From assembly GCA_964304625.1 (NCBI GenBank), contig OZ199838.1, positions 14,818,001 to 14,882,000 of the forward strand: 64,000 nt of DNA, given 5' to 3'. The stretch comes from Kudoa neothunni (taxonomy: Eukaryota > Cnidaria). This document shows, piece after piece, positions 24,531 to 38,009 of this stretch (positions are counted from its first letter, which is position 1; every line of letters starts with the position of its first letter). The position numbers and the translations under genes are program-made. The notes beneath the pieces were generated by a model that worked only from the letters and a program-made list of their open reading frames with translations, made no database searches and was not told where the DNA came from.

Positions 24531-26726
24531 CTAACCTTCGAAATAGCTTGAAAAGTTACACCTTCCAAATAAAATTGGGGTATATTTCGACTCCACATTT
24601 TTTTTAATTTTTGCATAGTAAATATAAATTAAACTGTTTATTCAAATTTTAAACAATATCCATCGACAAAAAATTCTAAAAAAGCGAAATGAAATTGCTA
24701 ATATCGCACCGCGTGATTAATTGGAGAATTTAAGTTTTTGATGATTTAATTGTATCTAGAATAAGAAAAAGCCAGTATATCCGCTTAATATTTCGTTTAT
24801 TCTTAACTTCTTATATCTTAAACAGTTAAAAAATTATTAAACAAATTTTATCTCTATATAAATGATATAAGATGTTAAATAACAGAAATAGTATCATAAA
24901 CAATTCAAACAAACAGTTGTAGAATGTTTTCTACAACATGATGCGTTGCAACAATGACATTTTGCTGAGGTTTCGTGGTCTTTTTTTCCTTCACACAATT
25001 GACATCTTTGAATCGAATTTTTAGGAGCGTTATTCACAAGTATGCCAGCTGAATTGTCTCCTTTTCTTCGCGTTCTTATAACGCTTGTCAATTCTTCAGC
25101 CATCCTTTTTAAATAATTTCTCCTGCTTATGTTGGCTTGATGATATACTTCTTTATAAACTGAAAACCCATTTATCAATGAAATATCAACCATGTTGAAA
25201 AATACAATCAGGGGCCAGCGTCTAATGAATTTTCTTACACTTACAGATGCAAGTAATCGAGAAGTAGTATCAACCTCCCCCCTTTGCATAGTTATAATGG
25301 ACTATTACATCAGGTTCGTTTCTCTTGGGCAAGTACCTTAAAATCAATTTTTTACCGTCAAACACAAAAAGGGAATTGACAGGAGTATTTTTCAATGGTC
25401 TTAAATATGGTGTAATTTATCTTTTATTAGATCTCAATGTTCCAAGTAAGGATTTTTTTCTTAGCAGTTCGTCGGACAGTTCCACAGACGTGAAAAAGTT
25501 ATCACAAACCAAATTTCGACTAGAACCATGCAGTGGGTTAGGTAACTTCAATACTATGTTATATCCGATGCTTATTGCCTTTTTATCTAATTGGTTCTAC
25601 TTTCCCAAAAAGACGTCGATATTATATACATAGGTTGATCTAGGATCAATTGCGAGATAAAACTTAATGCCATATTTGGCTGGGTTGCTAGGCATGTATT
25701 GTTTAAATGGGCAGCGGCCTCTGAAAGACACTAGCTGCTCATCAATGCATACATCCTCAAATTGGCGGAAACTAAGTGTAAGCAAATCACTCTAAATAGT
25801 CCGGACCCAGACGTCCCGAATATGGCTAAATTTATCAGACTCTTTTTTCAGCTCTCGAGTCGCCAGATCATCTAAGTTGAGGGTCCTTATAATTTGCCTG
25901 AGTCTATTACTATAAAAAAGATCTCTATAAATTTGTCGGCCTTCGTCAACTCTAAATAACTCCGAAATGGGTTCCTGTTGGTCTTTATGGATAGCTATTA
26001 ACAACTGGCATCCAATATAACAGGAAAATTCGGTTTCATCTAAATTATTCCAACTACTGCCAAAGTGATTAGCACCAAACAAATTAGTAAATTTCTTGGT
26101 TCAAAAATATTCGGAAAGTATCACCTGAATTAGTCATTCAGAATAAAGCGAAAGGTGATACACCAGGACGACTATTAAAAATAATTTCTGATCCAGTTCT
26201 TGAAATTATAGGTTTATTAACTGACCACAAAGTTCAATTTTTGTCAAGCAAAGAATCAATGGCCAATTCAACGTCATCATCAGATGTATCAGATGAGATT
26301 TTATTAATAAGTGGATTTTCAACATTGAGATCATCAAAATCGGAGCAACTATCGCAACAATGAGAAGAAGAGTTCATAGTTTAAGGATGGCGCAAGCGCG
26401 AAGATAATGTGTCACTAATATATTGTTATTTATTCAATGTTTTATCAATTAAATTTTCTTGAAACTGAATTATAAATATTATTTTTTACAATTTTACCAA
26501 AAAACCCTGGGGTTGATTTATATCCCATTTTTATTTAGATGTTTTTGATTTAATTTGTTTTCTTTTTAAAATACGAATACCTTATTACATTTTTATAAAG
26601 ATCTCTATAATATAGAAGATTACATGAAATCAAAATCAAATTAATCATTTATGGCTAAAAACGACCTTATAGCATGCGTGGGGTCGAAATACACCCCATT
26701 TCATTTAGAAGATTACGTGAGATTAA
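24531..26726 (-). mobile_element. piggyBac transposon relic
   Basis: The left end starts CTAACCTTCG (decayed TTAA) and the right end is TTAA at 26723-26726. Matching inner inverted repeats occur at 24566-24596 and 26687-26716: TTGGGGTATATTTCGACTCC on the left, and ATGGGGTGTATTTCGACCCC as reverse complement on the right. The transposase lies between on the minus strand. Length about 2.2 kb suits a once autonomous element. Confidence 0.75.
24894..26377 (-). pseudogene. piggyBac transposase (decayed)
   Basis: The reading starts with an acidic serine-rich N-terminus at 26377 and runs to 24894 through at least three frame changes and stops. Recognisable blocks in order: FGANHFGSSWNNLDETEF, SFRGRCPFKQYMPSNPAKYG, FYLAIDPRSTYVYNIDVFLG, VCDNFFTSVELSDELL (second Asp), GEVDTTSRL (third Asp), RRWPLIVFFNMVDISLINGF, and a C-terminal cysteine-rich RING-like finger (CQLC, CHCC, CCRKHST, CLNC). 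All are hallmarks of piggyBac-family transposases including the C-terminal zinc motif. Confidence 0.9.
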
Positions 26727-27571
26727 AAATTTCAATTATTTTGATGATAATTTATCAAAAAATAGTCTATTCGATTTAAAGAATACAAAATCCGTCATTA
26801 TATAATTCTGTCGAGTTAGATTATGTGGTCGCGAAACCGTAAATGTAATAAAATTTGTTAAACATCCGTATCTAGAATTTTGATATCCAAACAAACACTT
26901 GTATCATCCCTTTGATAAATTATTTAACTTACACTCATATAGGGCATACATTCAAACAAATCATTTAAGCATTGGATTTTGTATTAATAAATGTTAAAAT
27001 GGCCCAAAATCACTAAAGTGTAGTGACTAGAGGTGCACGAACACAGCACAGATATTAGATAAAACCTGTTGTGTCTTTTAAGTGGTTGTTCTCTCTGCGT
27101 ATTGAATCCTTACATAGAATCGTCCGAAAAACATAAAATACATTGATTTGATGCGTTTTAAATACCATAAAACCTCTAGCCTGGAGTAAATTTTTGTGAT
27201 ATTGGCGCACGCGCCACTTGCAAGTTAATGCTAAAATAATGCAAGTATTATATACTAATAAAAATTTAATTGAAAATTAGCTAACAAGGGTAAATTTTAA
27301 GCAATAAATATGATGGATTTATAAACTACTAAAAACCTAGAGTGGCAGTCCAAATATTGCTCAAAATTAAAAAAATGCGCAAAAAATATGAAAAATTTGG
27401 ATAAGACCTAATTGTTAAAACAATAATTTGTGTACGTCAAAGATCTAAAGAGTTCAGCCTATAGATGTTAGCTAAAAGATACCAAACAAATATTTTGGTA
27501 TGAGAAGAGTCTGTGTTAATCTGGTGGATACGCAAGACAACACGGCAGCCACACCATGCCGGCAGAGTTGA
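26727..27571. other. Spacer downstream of UPF1
   Basis: AT-rich. Probable UPF1 3' untranslated region on the minus strand near 27480-27571, otherwise nothing recognised. Confidence 0.4.
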
Positions 27572-30500
27572 TCATTTTTTACTCTTAGGCCTTTGACTCG
27601 CGGTAGAAAGCTGTGAGAGACTGACATCTGAATTTTCGGTTTTCTGGGATAGGTTGGCAAACATGTTAAAATTTGGCATATCTTGAGGAATTGGGAACAT
27701 GTTTGTTGGCAGCGACGGCATCATCATCGGATTTAAAGTGGGGAAGGGCATGGTGAATGGATGATGACAGTCAACATTAGGGTTGTCGGTTTTCAGAGAC
27801 TGCTGCATCGCGACAAACTTTTCAAAATTTTGATAGAATGTTGAATGTGCATGAGGCAGAAACATTGGCATTATATTCCCAACATCATGTTGTGAGACGG
27901 GATGTGGTTTGGTTTCGGTCATTGGTGTAACATACGGATGATGAGGAACGTTGGAAACCTGTTCAACACCATGTGGCATTACTGGATCAAGCATGTATGA
28001 AGGTATAAATCTGGAATTCTATTACACACATTCAAAAATTAAAATCGAAATCGAATCTACAAGGGATGATTTATTAAATGGTTTCAATGGTTTGGTCAAC
28101 AGTATAGTGCTTTCCTTGAAGTTGCTTAGGGGACCCTCAACAAGAACATGTTTTTCTTGATATTCGGATATGAGATGATACCACAAAGCGTGCTACGTCA
28201 AACAAACTATATATCCAGATGAAAGAACGAGTTATTTACTTTGGAGAGTACTTTCGGATTTCCAACTATTATCATACCATACCTATTGAAAACAAAGTAA
28301 TTTCAACTTCCATTAACCACTATGTATCACTTGGCACGGGTGAGAGCAACATTGAGACGGCGAGGGTCATTCAAAAATCCGATCCCCTATTCATGGAAAA
28401 ATCAAAATATAAATTTACAGAGCTGAATATGAAAAAATTAAAGTATAGATGAATTTTTTAGTGATCAATAAATAATTAATAATATACTTGATAATCGTTT
28501 GATCTCACACACGTCATAATAATGTAATCTTTTTCTCTACCTTGGAAAGCATCCACACTCGCAATCTCCAAATTCTGTTAAACTATCACTAACCGATTCC
28601 GCATGTAAATAAACATACTTCGTACGAGGACACTGTGAGGTTGGAACTATTCTGCATGTAATTGACTATGTAAGCTCGTTGACCTTCATATGGAGTGATG
28701 ACACCAATTTGATCAGCTTTGGCTCCACCTTTGATAAGTTTGGCTATGATCTGCTCAACCATAGCTGCTTCGGTTCTATATCATGTGTGAAAATTTATCA
28801 AAAAATTCAACAGAAAGATTGCTAACCTATTCAAGTACGACGTACCGGATGACGAAATTTCCTCATAACCAAACGCACAATAAAACAACATGGGTTTTTC
28901 GTGATCAGGCCATGGGAAACATACGGTAGATTTCTGGCGCTCCGCAATAGTTACTCCATTGTGAAGAGTTCCATCGTAGAACATATTCGAGGAAAATTCA
29001 GAGAGTGCAGGGTGCATACGATACTGAACTTGCAATCGAAGGGGTTTGTTGCCAAGAATAACCATTCGTTCAAAGAGCGATTGATTTAGTCCAGCCCTAC
29101 TCATTTATTTTAGGGAATTATTAAATGGGGAACATAAGCACTGAGCTGCTTTTTTACACATAACCACAGGTCCAAGTTGATAATGATCGCCAACTAGCAC
29201 AAGCTAACGAAAATATTGAATAGGCGCAAGAGCATGGTATGCCTAGATGGTATTACTTGTTTACATCCGTGAATAATAGGGACAATGCATTCAGGTTCGG
29301 TCGACTGGGTGGATTCGTCCAAAAGAACGTATCGGAAAATCACATCTGCTAGACGTCTGTCACCGGCGCCAATACAAGTAGTACAAACCACATCCGCACT
29401 CTAAAGAATTTTCATTATTGTTATGCAACAGTAGATTAAATTTAATTATTAAATAGTCTACACTTTCTTTGCATTATCTGTTCTTGTCATGAACCATTTT
29501 TGACAATAACATTACTTTTTATCAAAATAATTGATCTACTGAAATTATATTAATATCATTTTATAAGAATCTAATCCTGTTCTAACAGAGAAGGTCATAA
29601 AATAATTAAGTTCCCCTTGAATCCATTATTGTGACCAAAAAATAAATAAACATGATTAATTCTGAAGAAATAAAGTTTATAACTTGTCTAAGACAGACTT
29701 GTGTTTTCGTGCGAATTATAAAATTATTTAAAAAATTAAAATAATACGTTTATAAAAGTTTCCATAAAATTCCAATTATACAGTTGAATATTTATTTTGT
29801 CAGAGCGGAGAGGGGGATTTCGATTTATCAAATAAATAAATAAATAATGCAGGATCTGAATGTCAACTGAGGGAAACTAAGACTTAATTCTATATTATTA
29901 ATAAAATTCAAAATGAAATTAAGTATCAGAATCATTAATAAATAGAGGAATCTCAAATGACATCTATTTTTTATGACAGAAACGAAATTATAATGACTTT
30001 TTATTGGAAAATCCACATGAGTTTAATCTAAAAACACTGCAAGATGTCCTCTAACATTTCAACTTCATGGTTGTAATGTTACAACACGATATTAAAAAAG
30101 TTATTAAATTAATGATAATTCGAAATGCTGCTATGTACTTTACATATTGTAAAACGTAAAATTAAAATTTTATGAGTTCCAATATTCAGGAGAAAATATT
30201 GTAATTATTCAATATATTCAAAACTTACATTGATCACTTCTTTTTCAGCTTTTCTTAAAAGAGAAATATACTTCTCTTCATCTGTATCTGACAGGCCACC
30301 TTGTTCTTGCTTCAACTTGATATACTTATGTAACTCGTCTGAGTTGATGGTTGTGAGTTTGGAAGTTTTGACTTTTTCATGTAAACTCAAAAATGCGACA
30401 TTACATTCGATGGATTCGCGACTTTTGGCGCATAATCTCACGACCTAACCAATTACGCATTGGTTATGACAATTTCAACCCTCACAAAAAACTAACGTTT

Positions 30501-33500
30501 AATTTGGTGATGTGAATTTTTTCCGCCAACTGATCCACCGCAATATTACTAGGGGCGCACACCAATATTGGGCCTTGTTTTTGCTTGGCAAGATGATACA
30601 CGATTGTAGCGGAGGTAACGGTTTTTCCAGTTCCAGGCGGTCCCTGATAAAAAATTCAAATTTAAAAACCAACCAAAGCGCTAAGGCCTACTTGAATTAG
30701 ACTTAACGGTTGGTTGAGAACTGACTGAACCGCGTAAACCTGAGAATGATTTAATTCAGGTAGGCCAGGTGCTGAGTATCTATCAATAAAAACGGTCGAA
30801 AAACCTACATTAGAAATCACTAGGGAACCTTTTAGGCAACTTATTGTTCATTTTCATTTCTTCCATAGTGTGACCCAACAATTTCATATACACATAGTTG
30901 CTCATGCACTTTTCTTTTTCGGCAAATGTTTTCAACGCAGCTTTCATTCGATCGTAAGACGTGGATTTCCATACAAATTCAACCACAAAATTTTCGGTTT
31001 TCGTGAAAACCACTTCCGAATCGACTTCATTTTTAGCGCTATAACCAATTTCGACCCCAATCTCCTCACTGGTAGCTAATTAAATTAGTATTTTAAACGA
31101 TTTATGCATAAAAGCTAATTATAAAAACATACTGTTTGGTATTTTAACCACGTAACATTTCGAGCACCATTTCTTTGAAAGGCCTCCCTCAACCAATGTG
31201 TAGTTGATTCGTAATTCATCACCGTGCATGAGTTTGATATCGTTGTCACTTTGGGGTAACAGAAAATATGCATGTCGCTTCTTATTTAATGCTATAGCCC
31301 ATCGTATTCGAACATTCTCATACGACTATAGGTAAAATATATCCAATTTACAAAACGTCATTAGAAATGATATACTTTTGCTTCCTTTAGAAGCTTATCG
31401 TAGTCGGCTTCCAAGGAAACCAATGGTTTCATCACATGGCTATAGTGATGTCCATCGTTATAACTAAATTGGTAAAATTACTCTATACTCCATCAATCAA
31501 TTATTAGTAAAAAAGAATTCTCGTCAATACGTTTACATTAATTATTATTAACTTGCGCAAAATCCCCGCTTCGCAAAGGCTTCCTTGCCCAGCCAAGTAG
31601 GTTAACACCTGGCGCAGACTAAAGCCTTTTTGATTTTTAAGTAAATTGCGCTAATGCCCGGTTTTGACTGGTACAATGTGATGGAAAAGTTAATCTAATC
31701 AGCACTTTAAACCTTGTAAATTTTATTTTTCTGTTTTAATTTATGCATTTTAAACCTTGGAATTGTTATTTTTGTATTGCAATGATTTAGATAAATCAAA
31801 ATATGCATTCACATTTGATTCAAATATAAATAGAGGCATAGGGCGAAAAATAATGAATTTTTAGAAGTTTATTCTACTATTTATTGACCAACAATACAAT
31901 GATCTTAATTTTATGAGAAATCTTATTAATATTTATTTATTAGACGAAAACATTAGGTAACCTAAAAGAGGATTTTCTGTTCCTTTCAAAATTTTGCGAT
32001 AAAAATTAAGTCCTTTAATTATAAAATCCATCATTAGTCTACAAACGATAAGAAAAAAATTAAAATAAACATAAGATGCGTCAAAAATAAAAATATTAAT
32101 TATTGTTCCTATCTCATAATTTTACGAAGATTGCTAATTAGGTTTTAATAATCTGTGACCGGAAGATGTTAGATTCGTTATTTGACAAAATTTTTCGGCT
32201 TTTATATAAATGACATCTTTATTAACAAAAATACAAATTTAATGAACTAATTATGATTAAATCTAAAATTTTAAGGTGTTTTTGGTTTGAAAAATTCCGA
32301 TAATGTTTATATATCTATTTGATTCTTTCCGGGGTGTTCTTTGTTAAAAATACACGTATTATTTGATTGTCCCAGGAATTTTTGTTACATAACTATTCTC
32401 AAATTAAGGCAAACTTTGTAAAAACATCAGTTAGATTGAATAAACCAGTAACTTCTAATTAGCTGTCATGGTACATAATTTGAGTGGGCTGTATTTTTGG
32501 AAAGAGTAAACGTGGATATAAATTCTTAAACAACCTATAGCATGTGGAAGGGAATATTATATTCGGTTTTTATATAATTTTTAATTATTTGTAACCTAAA
32601 AAAACTTAATAATTATTTGAATGTTAAAGTTAATTAAAATCTGAATGGAGGGAATAATCAAGTTTATGGGAGCTTAAACGTTACTTAAAAATTATCCCAT
32701 CAAACATAGAAAATTATTGAATTAGTTATGCCGGTTGTTTCAAAGGGAAGTTTAGGAATACCTAAAAATCAGTAAAATCTTATCGAAAGGATGAATATAA
32801 TTCCAATCTCAATCGATGGATTTGATACAAAGAAATTTTCACATCTTGATAATTCTGATAAATTTTAATTTAAGAAGCTACCGCAAAAATTTTAATATTT
32901 GAAAACTCTACATACATCTTACATCGTTTTTAGGATGCATATAGAGTTACCAAATACTCCTTTATAGAGACAAGTTATAATCTTGAATTATGTATTTTAT
33001 TTAAAATTATGTTATACGTCCTCAATCCATCATTAAATAAACAGATTTAAGCAATCTTATTGCATTAAAATAATTAATAAAAATTCTTAAAGTGCGCTTG
33101 CTTGTCAAGTAAAATATATTTATGAGTCATAAGTATATAAGAAATTTGATTGCGTTCATCCTATAAAATGCACATCTAATTTCTGTATACAGATAGATGA
33201 CAATATTAAATCAACGTTTGATTATAACATGTAAGAATAACGTTAACTTCAGTCATCACCCTGAAATAAATGATTTTATTCCCACTTAATATAGTTTTAA
33301 TCTAGTTACATCGATGACAATCCTATAATAATTTGACGCTTTTAATCCGGCCAACGAATTTAAATCCGGGAAAATAAGTATTCCTTTTTTACTTTTAAAG
33401 TTTCTCATGATGCCACAACAATTAAAATAATTTTTACTGTATCTTTGATGATTAAAAGTTTCATAAAAATTTGTCTGAGAGAAAAATTTAGTCGCACACA

Positions 33501-35502
33501 TGTACTTGTGGACACACAAACGAGCACTTCAGCTTTATATATAAGGTAGATATATATATAGATAGATTTTTTGTGAATAACAACAATTTCTGCATTAAAA
33601 AATCTACGTAGTCTTTAGTTAACCCTCTTAAGACAACCTTGGGCTCCAAAAACCCATCTTTCTATTATTTTTAAAATAAGGTTTGTTAATGGACTTGTTA
33701 CATTTTATGATAATTGGCCAAAATTTCATCTACTTTCAAAAAAATATTGTTTATCGATTAATGTAATAAAATGGTTAAAAGTTTCGGCAAAAATACTCGA
33801 ACGGTAACCAACTTAACAACAAAATAATATAAAGATGGGAGTGTGCGGCCTATCTATGGTTGTTCTCAAAGGGTTAGCCGAAATATTATCTATTATATAT
33901 CAGAGAAATTTTAAAACAAAATTTGGCATCATGAGTTCACGCATTATCATATATGTTTCATATTTTAGATTGGCAAATACAACAAGGTTTTTAACAATGT
34001 ATAATTGAATTTAGTTTAGCAAGAAAAATAAATAAATTTGCTAACTACAAATATTCCATGTTTACTGTAGCAATAGCCACGCAATCGTGTTATTATCATA
34101 ACGATTGGCTTATAAATTGGGTTACTCTTGAATGACCCCCGGAAAATATTATTAATGTTGCTACGATAAAAATCCGATTCTTTATCGATTAAACATTCAA
34201 TTTTTCTTTACGTCATGTCAGTTAACAAGTTGAAATTATGAAGCTTTAACCCGAATATAAATTACTCCTATTTGGAAGTAATACTTATTCTATTATGCGA
34301 GAAATGAGTTTTTAACTGTATTTACTCAATTAAACTAAACTTTATTTATTATAAATTGGCGGGATTAACCAAAATGATAATAAATATTGAAAAGTAATGA
34401 ACAATATTACAGTCATTCAAAAATTATTTAATTTTAAATGCATACAAAAAAGATCAGTAACATTCGGCGAGAGTTAAAATGTGTTAATTTAAATCAAAAT
34501 TTGAGAACGATACAATAAACAATCAAACAAACATACATAAGTGATACTGATTCGATCGGCAAGATATCCTCTGGTTCAGTGGTATCTTTGTAGGAAGCGG
34601 TGGGGTCATTTTTTATGAGTTCTTCAAGTTTGAGAATCTGGGACACCGTAATCGGCACAGCTTTGTTCAGATCGGCTGCCGACGGTCTAGCTACAAGCCA
34701 TTCCAAGAATGTTCTTTCGTGTATTAATGGTTGCCATTCGATAGACTGATTGTTAATATCTTTGTTTTTGTACTGATTGAAACATGTGTTTCTACACAGG
34801 AGCACGATAACCGAATCATTTTTAGTGGGGACAAATCCCAAAACAAACACATTTCTACAACCACAGTTGTAACATTCAAGCACAGACTCCCCAATTGGGC
34901 CGTCACTATGGAGCATAACCTCTTTGTGTTTTGATTTAACGAGATGGCTTATAATGTGACTATACACAGCAAATAAAAACAAAAACAACTCATTCACATA
35001 TACCTTGTGGAACCATGACTTTTACCATTACAAAACCACATATTACACTGAAGACATTTGACCACACATTTAGGATCATGAATTGTACAGTATCTTTAAA
35101 CGAATGAAATAACTTTTTATACTAAATAAACGACTTGCAAGCGTGAGCGGGAAGAAAATTTCCTGAACCATCTCCATCAGCAGCAGCAGCTGCTCGATCG
35201 ATTTGATCGATAGTCATATCGTCCAACGCATTCATTACTGCTTCACTGACATCGATATTGACATCGGCCAATGATTCATCAAAATCTTGTGTCAAATTCT
35301 GTGAAAAACAACTTTGACTCATGTTTTGTGAAAGAGATTCATCAAGACCACGTCCAGTAACACCAACACTAGATTGACTTGCTAAACTCAATGACGGAGC
35401 TCCAAAATCCAATTCAGACATTTGAGAGAGTCCTTCTGGATTCAGTGATAGATCTTCAACAAAACTCAACGTCTGTTTAGCAATTTCGTCATCTCGACCC
35501 AT
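27572..35502 (-). CDS. UPF1: UPF1, RNA helicase of nonsense-mediated decay
   Basis: Eighteen exons in phase give 1085 residues: 35502-35135, 35093-35004, 34959-34537, 31463-31376, 31325-31133, 31075-30829, 30779-30692, 30643-30497, 30444-30229, 29400-29257, 29203-29142, 29096-28827, 28775-28619, 28574-28488, 28386-28331, 28282-28240, 28192-28061, 28018-27572 (TGA). UPF1 unwinds RNA and triggers decay of mRNAs with premature stops, binding UPF2 through its CH domain. Seen here: an SQ-rich N-terminus (residues 20-75), the Cys/His CH domain (about 120-270; [16 protein letters not shown]), Walker A GPPGTGKT at 500-507, DE at 648-649 in [25 protein letters not shown], and motif [13 protein letters not shown] at 869-879. 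The C-terminus again carries SQ sites. Introns are 41-57 nt except 101, 828 and 3073 nt. Usual family length is about 1100. Confidence 0.96.
33477..33560 (+). repeat. 3' end of the 17.8-kb dispersed repeat family
   Basis: GTCGCACACATGTACTTGTG, then a short CA-rich stretch, then TTTATATATAAGG: the same order as at 18765-18835. Confidence 0.55.
33619..33877. mobile_element. TTAA-bounded MITE
   Basis: Left terminus TTAACCCTCTTAAGACAACC, right terminus (reverse complement) CTAACCCTTTGAGAACAACC; 259 bp, non-coding. The TTAA duplication is intact at the left and is TTAG at the right. piggyBac-type by target site and CCCT start. Confidence 0.75.
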
Positions 35503-36125
35503 TCTTGGGGTATTTCCTCTAGATGTGCCCGCGCATATTGGAATGGAAAATTATCTCAGGTGTGATTGTGCTTTATAGTGAAAATTTCATTATTGTTTTC
35601 ATTTAAATGTATCATTTGGAATTTTTTATGTTCTTATAACTAATTGAAATGGAGCATCGTCCTGACTCACTAACCAAAATATTTAAATAAGCATTTATTT
35701 GATACAAATTTTTGCTGTTGGGACTTTTTATAAGTTAATACCAGTTTTGTATATTATAAATTTTAAAACATTAATTTATTTCTTTTAGTAACGAACACTA
35801 CACTTCAAGAAAAAACATTTTTTATTTTTTTTAGTACTGTAAGTGGGTTTCAAAAATGCTACAAAAAAGTCGCCGCAGTACGAGTCAAGGCATACTTGTA
35901 GGTTTCTTATTTCTAAAATCGCTATTACATTTTTAATGTTCAATGTTAATCGAAATAAACATTTTGTTTTAAAGATAATTACCCTCATGAACATTTTTAT
36001 TAAAACTCGATTTTAATGAAAATTATTTTTCAAATAAAGCTAAAACTTGTGAATGTATATGAAAATTTAGCTCGTAAAACCATATTTTTTTAACAAAAAT
36101 ATTACTAGAAAAAAATTTACATGAA
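35503..36125. other. UPF1 upstream region
   Basis: Presumed promoter side of UPF1 on the minus strand. No TATA or other element can be supported. Confidence 0.3.
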
Positions 36126-36202
36126 ATGAAATTCTTAGGGTCCGTATTCGTTTAGCATAGCTAATAGGGGGTCCGCGAGTCAAAAAAGGTTGGGAACCAC
36201 TG
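36126..36202. mobile_element. End of a hAT-type MITE
   Basis: Reverse complement of the right edge reads CAGTGGTTCCCAACC, a standard hAT terminus. The adjoining 60 bp matches the left part of the element at 46863-47099, so both belong to one family. The other end was not found here. Confidence 0.65.
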
Positions 36203-36770
36203 GTCAAAATTATACCCTACCTGGATTTTATGTTCGGCATCAACAGCCATTTCCTTAATTATTTCATTTCCATAGGAGAGAAACGATGACTCAGAAATAA
36301 TTTAATACAGCATATTTCGATAAATAAATTTTGATAGATCAGCTGTAAATATGAATTATTAGGGATTAAAAATTTCCGTCTCAGCTCGGTAGCCAGTAGC
36401 CAATAGCGCTTATGTGCAATGTTATATAGTAACAGATTTGGCATTTTCTTGGAAGTTACTGTGGAAGAATTATTATTTTTATACGTTTGTTTAATGTTTC
36501 TATATTTCATTCAATTTTGGTAAACATTCAAAATAACTAATCTATTGTTTGCACAAATTTGCCAAAGGAGTGCGGAAAAACTCACCAGTCACGTGATCGA
36601 TAGCCTGGAAATTTCATGACCTTAATGTATTATTTTTATCCATATACTTTGAAAAATATAATGAGAAAAGTATTATATATCTATTTTACATTCGACCATT
36701 CAAACTTGTGTTGCAATATTAAAATCTGCGTAAAATCCGACCTGTGTAAAACTGGTCACTGGACTGTATA

Positions 36771-36846
36771 ATCAAACTAGTGCGTATGAATATTTTTACT
36801 GTGAAAATCGTCACTTTATTTTTAATAGAGGTTATAATGAACAAAA
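36771..36846 (+). repeat. 76-bp direct repeat, left copy
   Basis: Starts TCAAACTAGTGCGTATG and continues to ATAATGAACAAAA. About 85% identical to 39456-39531 in the same orientation. Between the two copies lie a Merlin relic and a MULE relic. Confidence 0.8.
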
Positions 36847-37034
36847 GAAATGGTACGGGCGAAAGTTTGTCGGAGATTTTTTGTGCGCTTAAAAATGAGT
36901 GAAAATATTGAAAAATACTTTCAAAATTTTGAAAATTCGAAAAAATAATGACATGATCCTATACAAAGATTATTTGGCTAATTTACAGTATATGTGTCCA
37001 GCGTTCGGCAAAAAATACAAAACATCGTGAAATT

Positions 37035-37800
37035 TCAAGTAGGGTTATAATTCGTTAATAAAAACTTAAATGACGTGCTAATTTCTTTCCCCTTATATTT
37101 TCTTCTGTATAAGAAATCAGATATATAGCTTGGGATTGTATCTGGATTTTTGTTTGTTATGGAGCGATATTTTTTTTTTTGAATGCCCCCCCCCCCCCCC
37201 CATGTTGACTCAATCTTATTGGTGTGGACTCCTTGAAGCGAAAACAAAGTTGTTCTTGTGAATAACAGTGCCATGAACGAAACTTAAATCTTCAAGTCTA
37301 TTGTAACCAGCCCAACCATCAGTCCATCAGTTCATATGGTAGATCCGGCTTCAACATTATTTAATGTAATGTCTTCAAGAACTTGGCGATTTCGATATCG
37401 CGAAAGTTTAAGAAAACAGTTACCATTTTCATCAATTCCTCCGATCATCCAAAATTGTTGATTTTTTCAGGATTCGACCAACATCATATTTTCTTTTACA
37501 TATGGCAGTTTCGTCTATTTGAACAACAGCACCGTTCCTACCAATTTTGGGAAAGTTCTTCATTTAACTTTAAAAACATGAATTTCCTTAACTATTGTTT
37601 TCCATTCGAAAATCGTAGAATATGAGGAAATGTCCAAATGTCTCGTTAAATCTTCATATGTCATAGTTGGATGTTGAAGAGTTATAACTATCAACAAAAA
37701 ATAACTTCAATAAAGGAAGTTTTGAGAGTTAGAAAATTGTTCCGTTACTCATAGACACCCGTTTTTTTGCAATGGTTGCATTTTAACTGATATTTGTCAC
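37035..37800 (-). pseudogene. Merlin (IS1595/ISXO2-type) transposase relic 2
   Basis: On the minus strand the order is a decayed N-terminus, then GRNGAVVQIDETAICKRKYD (first Asp) near 37545-37500, a frame change, GGIDENGNCFLKL, TDGLMVGWAGYNRLEDLSF (second Asp region) and GVHTNKIESTW (the Glu) at about 37230-37200. Several stops and frame changes. A run of 11 T and a run of 16 C interrupt it just after the Glu motif. It is a different lineage from relic 1 at 10.8 kb. Confidence 0.75.
37186..37201 (+). repeat. 16-bp poly-C tract
   Basis: Sixteen consecutive C, preceded five bases earlier by a run of 11 T; striking in an AT-rich region. Confidence 0.95.
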
Positions 37801-38009
37801 TTATATCACTGCGAGATATCAATTTTAATTTCCCGCCGCAATTACATGATCGATTTAGATTTATAAACCTAAATTTTCTAAAATATTAATTGTATATTGT
37901 TGGTTATCACGAAAATAGCCATAATCTAAAATTGTAATTCTATCAATTGTTTCAAAATCGAAATTTTGCATTTTTCGGAATAGTCAAAGCGCGTGTACCG
38001 GATGCAGAC

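Larger units (their letters stand above)
31464..34536 (-). other. 3.07-kb UPF1 intron holding repeats
   Basis: The only long intron among the short ones of this gene apart from an 828-nt one. It contains a 259-bp TTAA-type MITE (33619-33877) and the end of a dispersed repeat (33477-33560). The remainder is AT-rich without recognisable content. Confidence 0.8.

Noticed and set aside
28219-28452. Plus-strand ORFs across the UPF1 locus (for example here, 30230-30448, 34731-34934)
   Set aside because: They are antisense shadows of UPF1 exons with no motif of their own.
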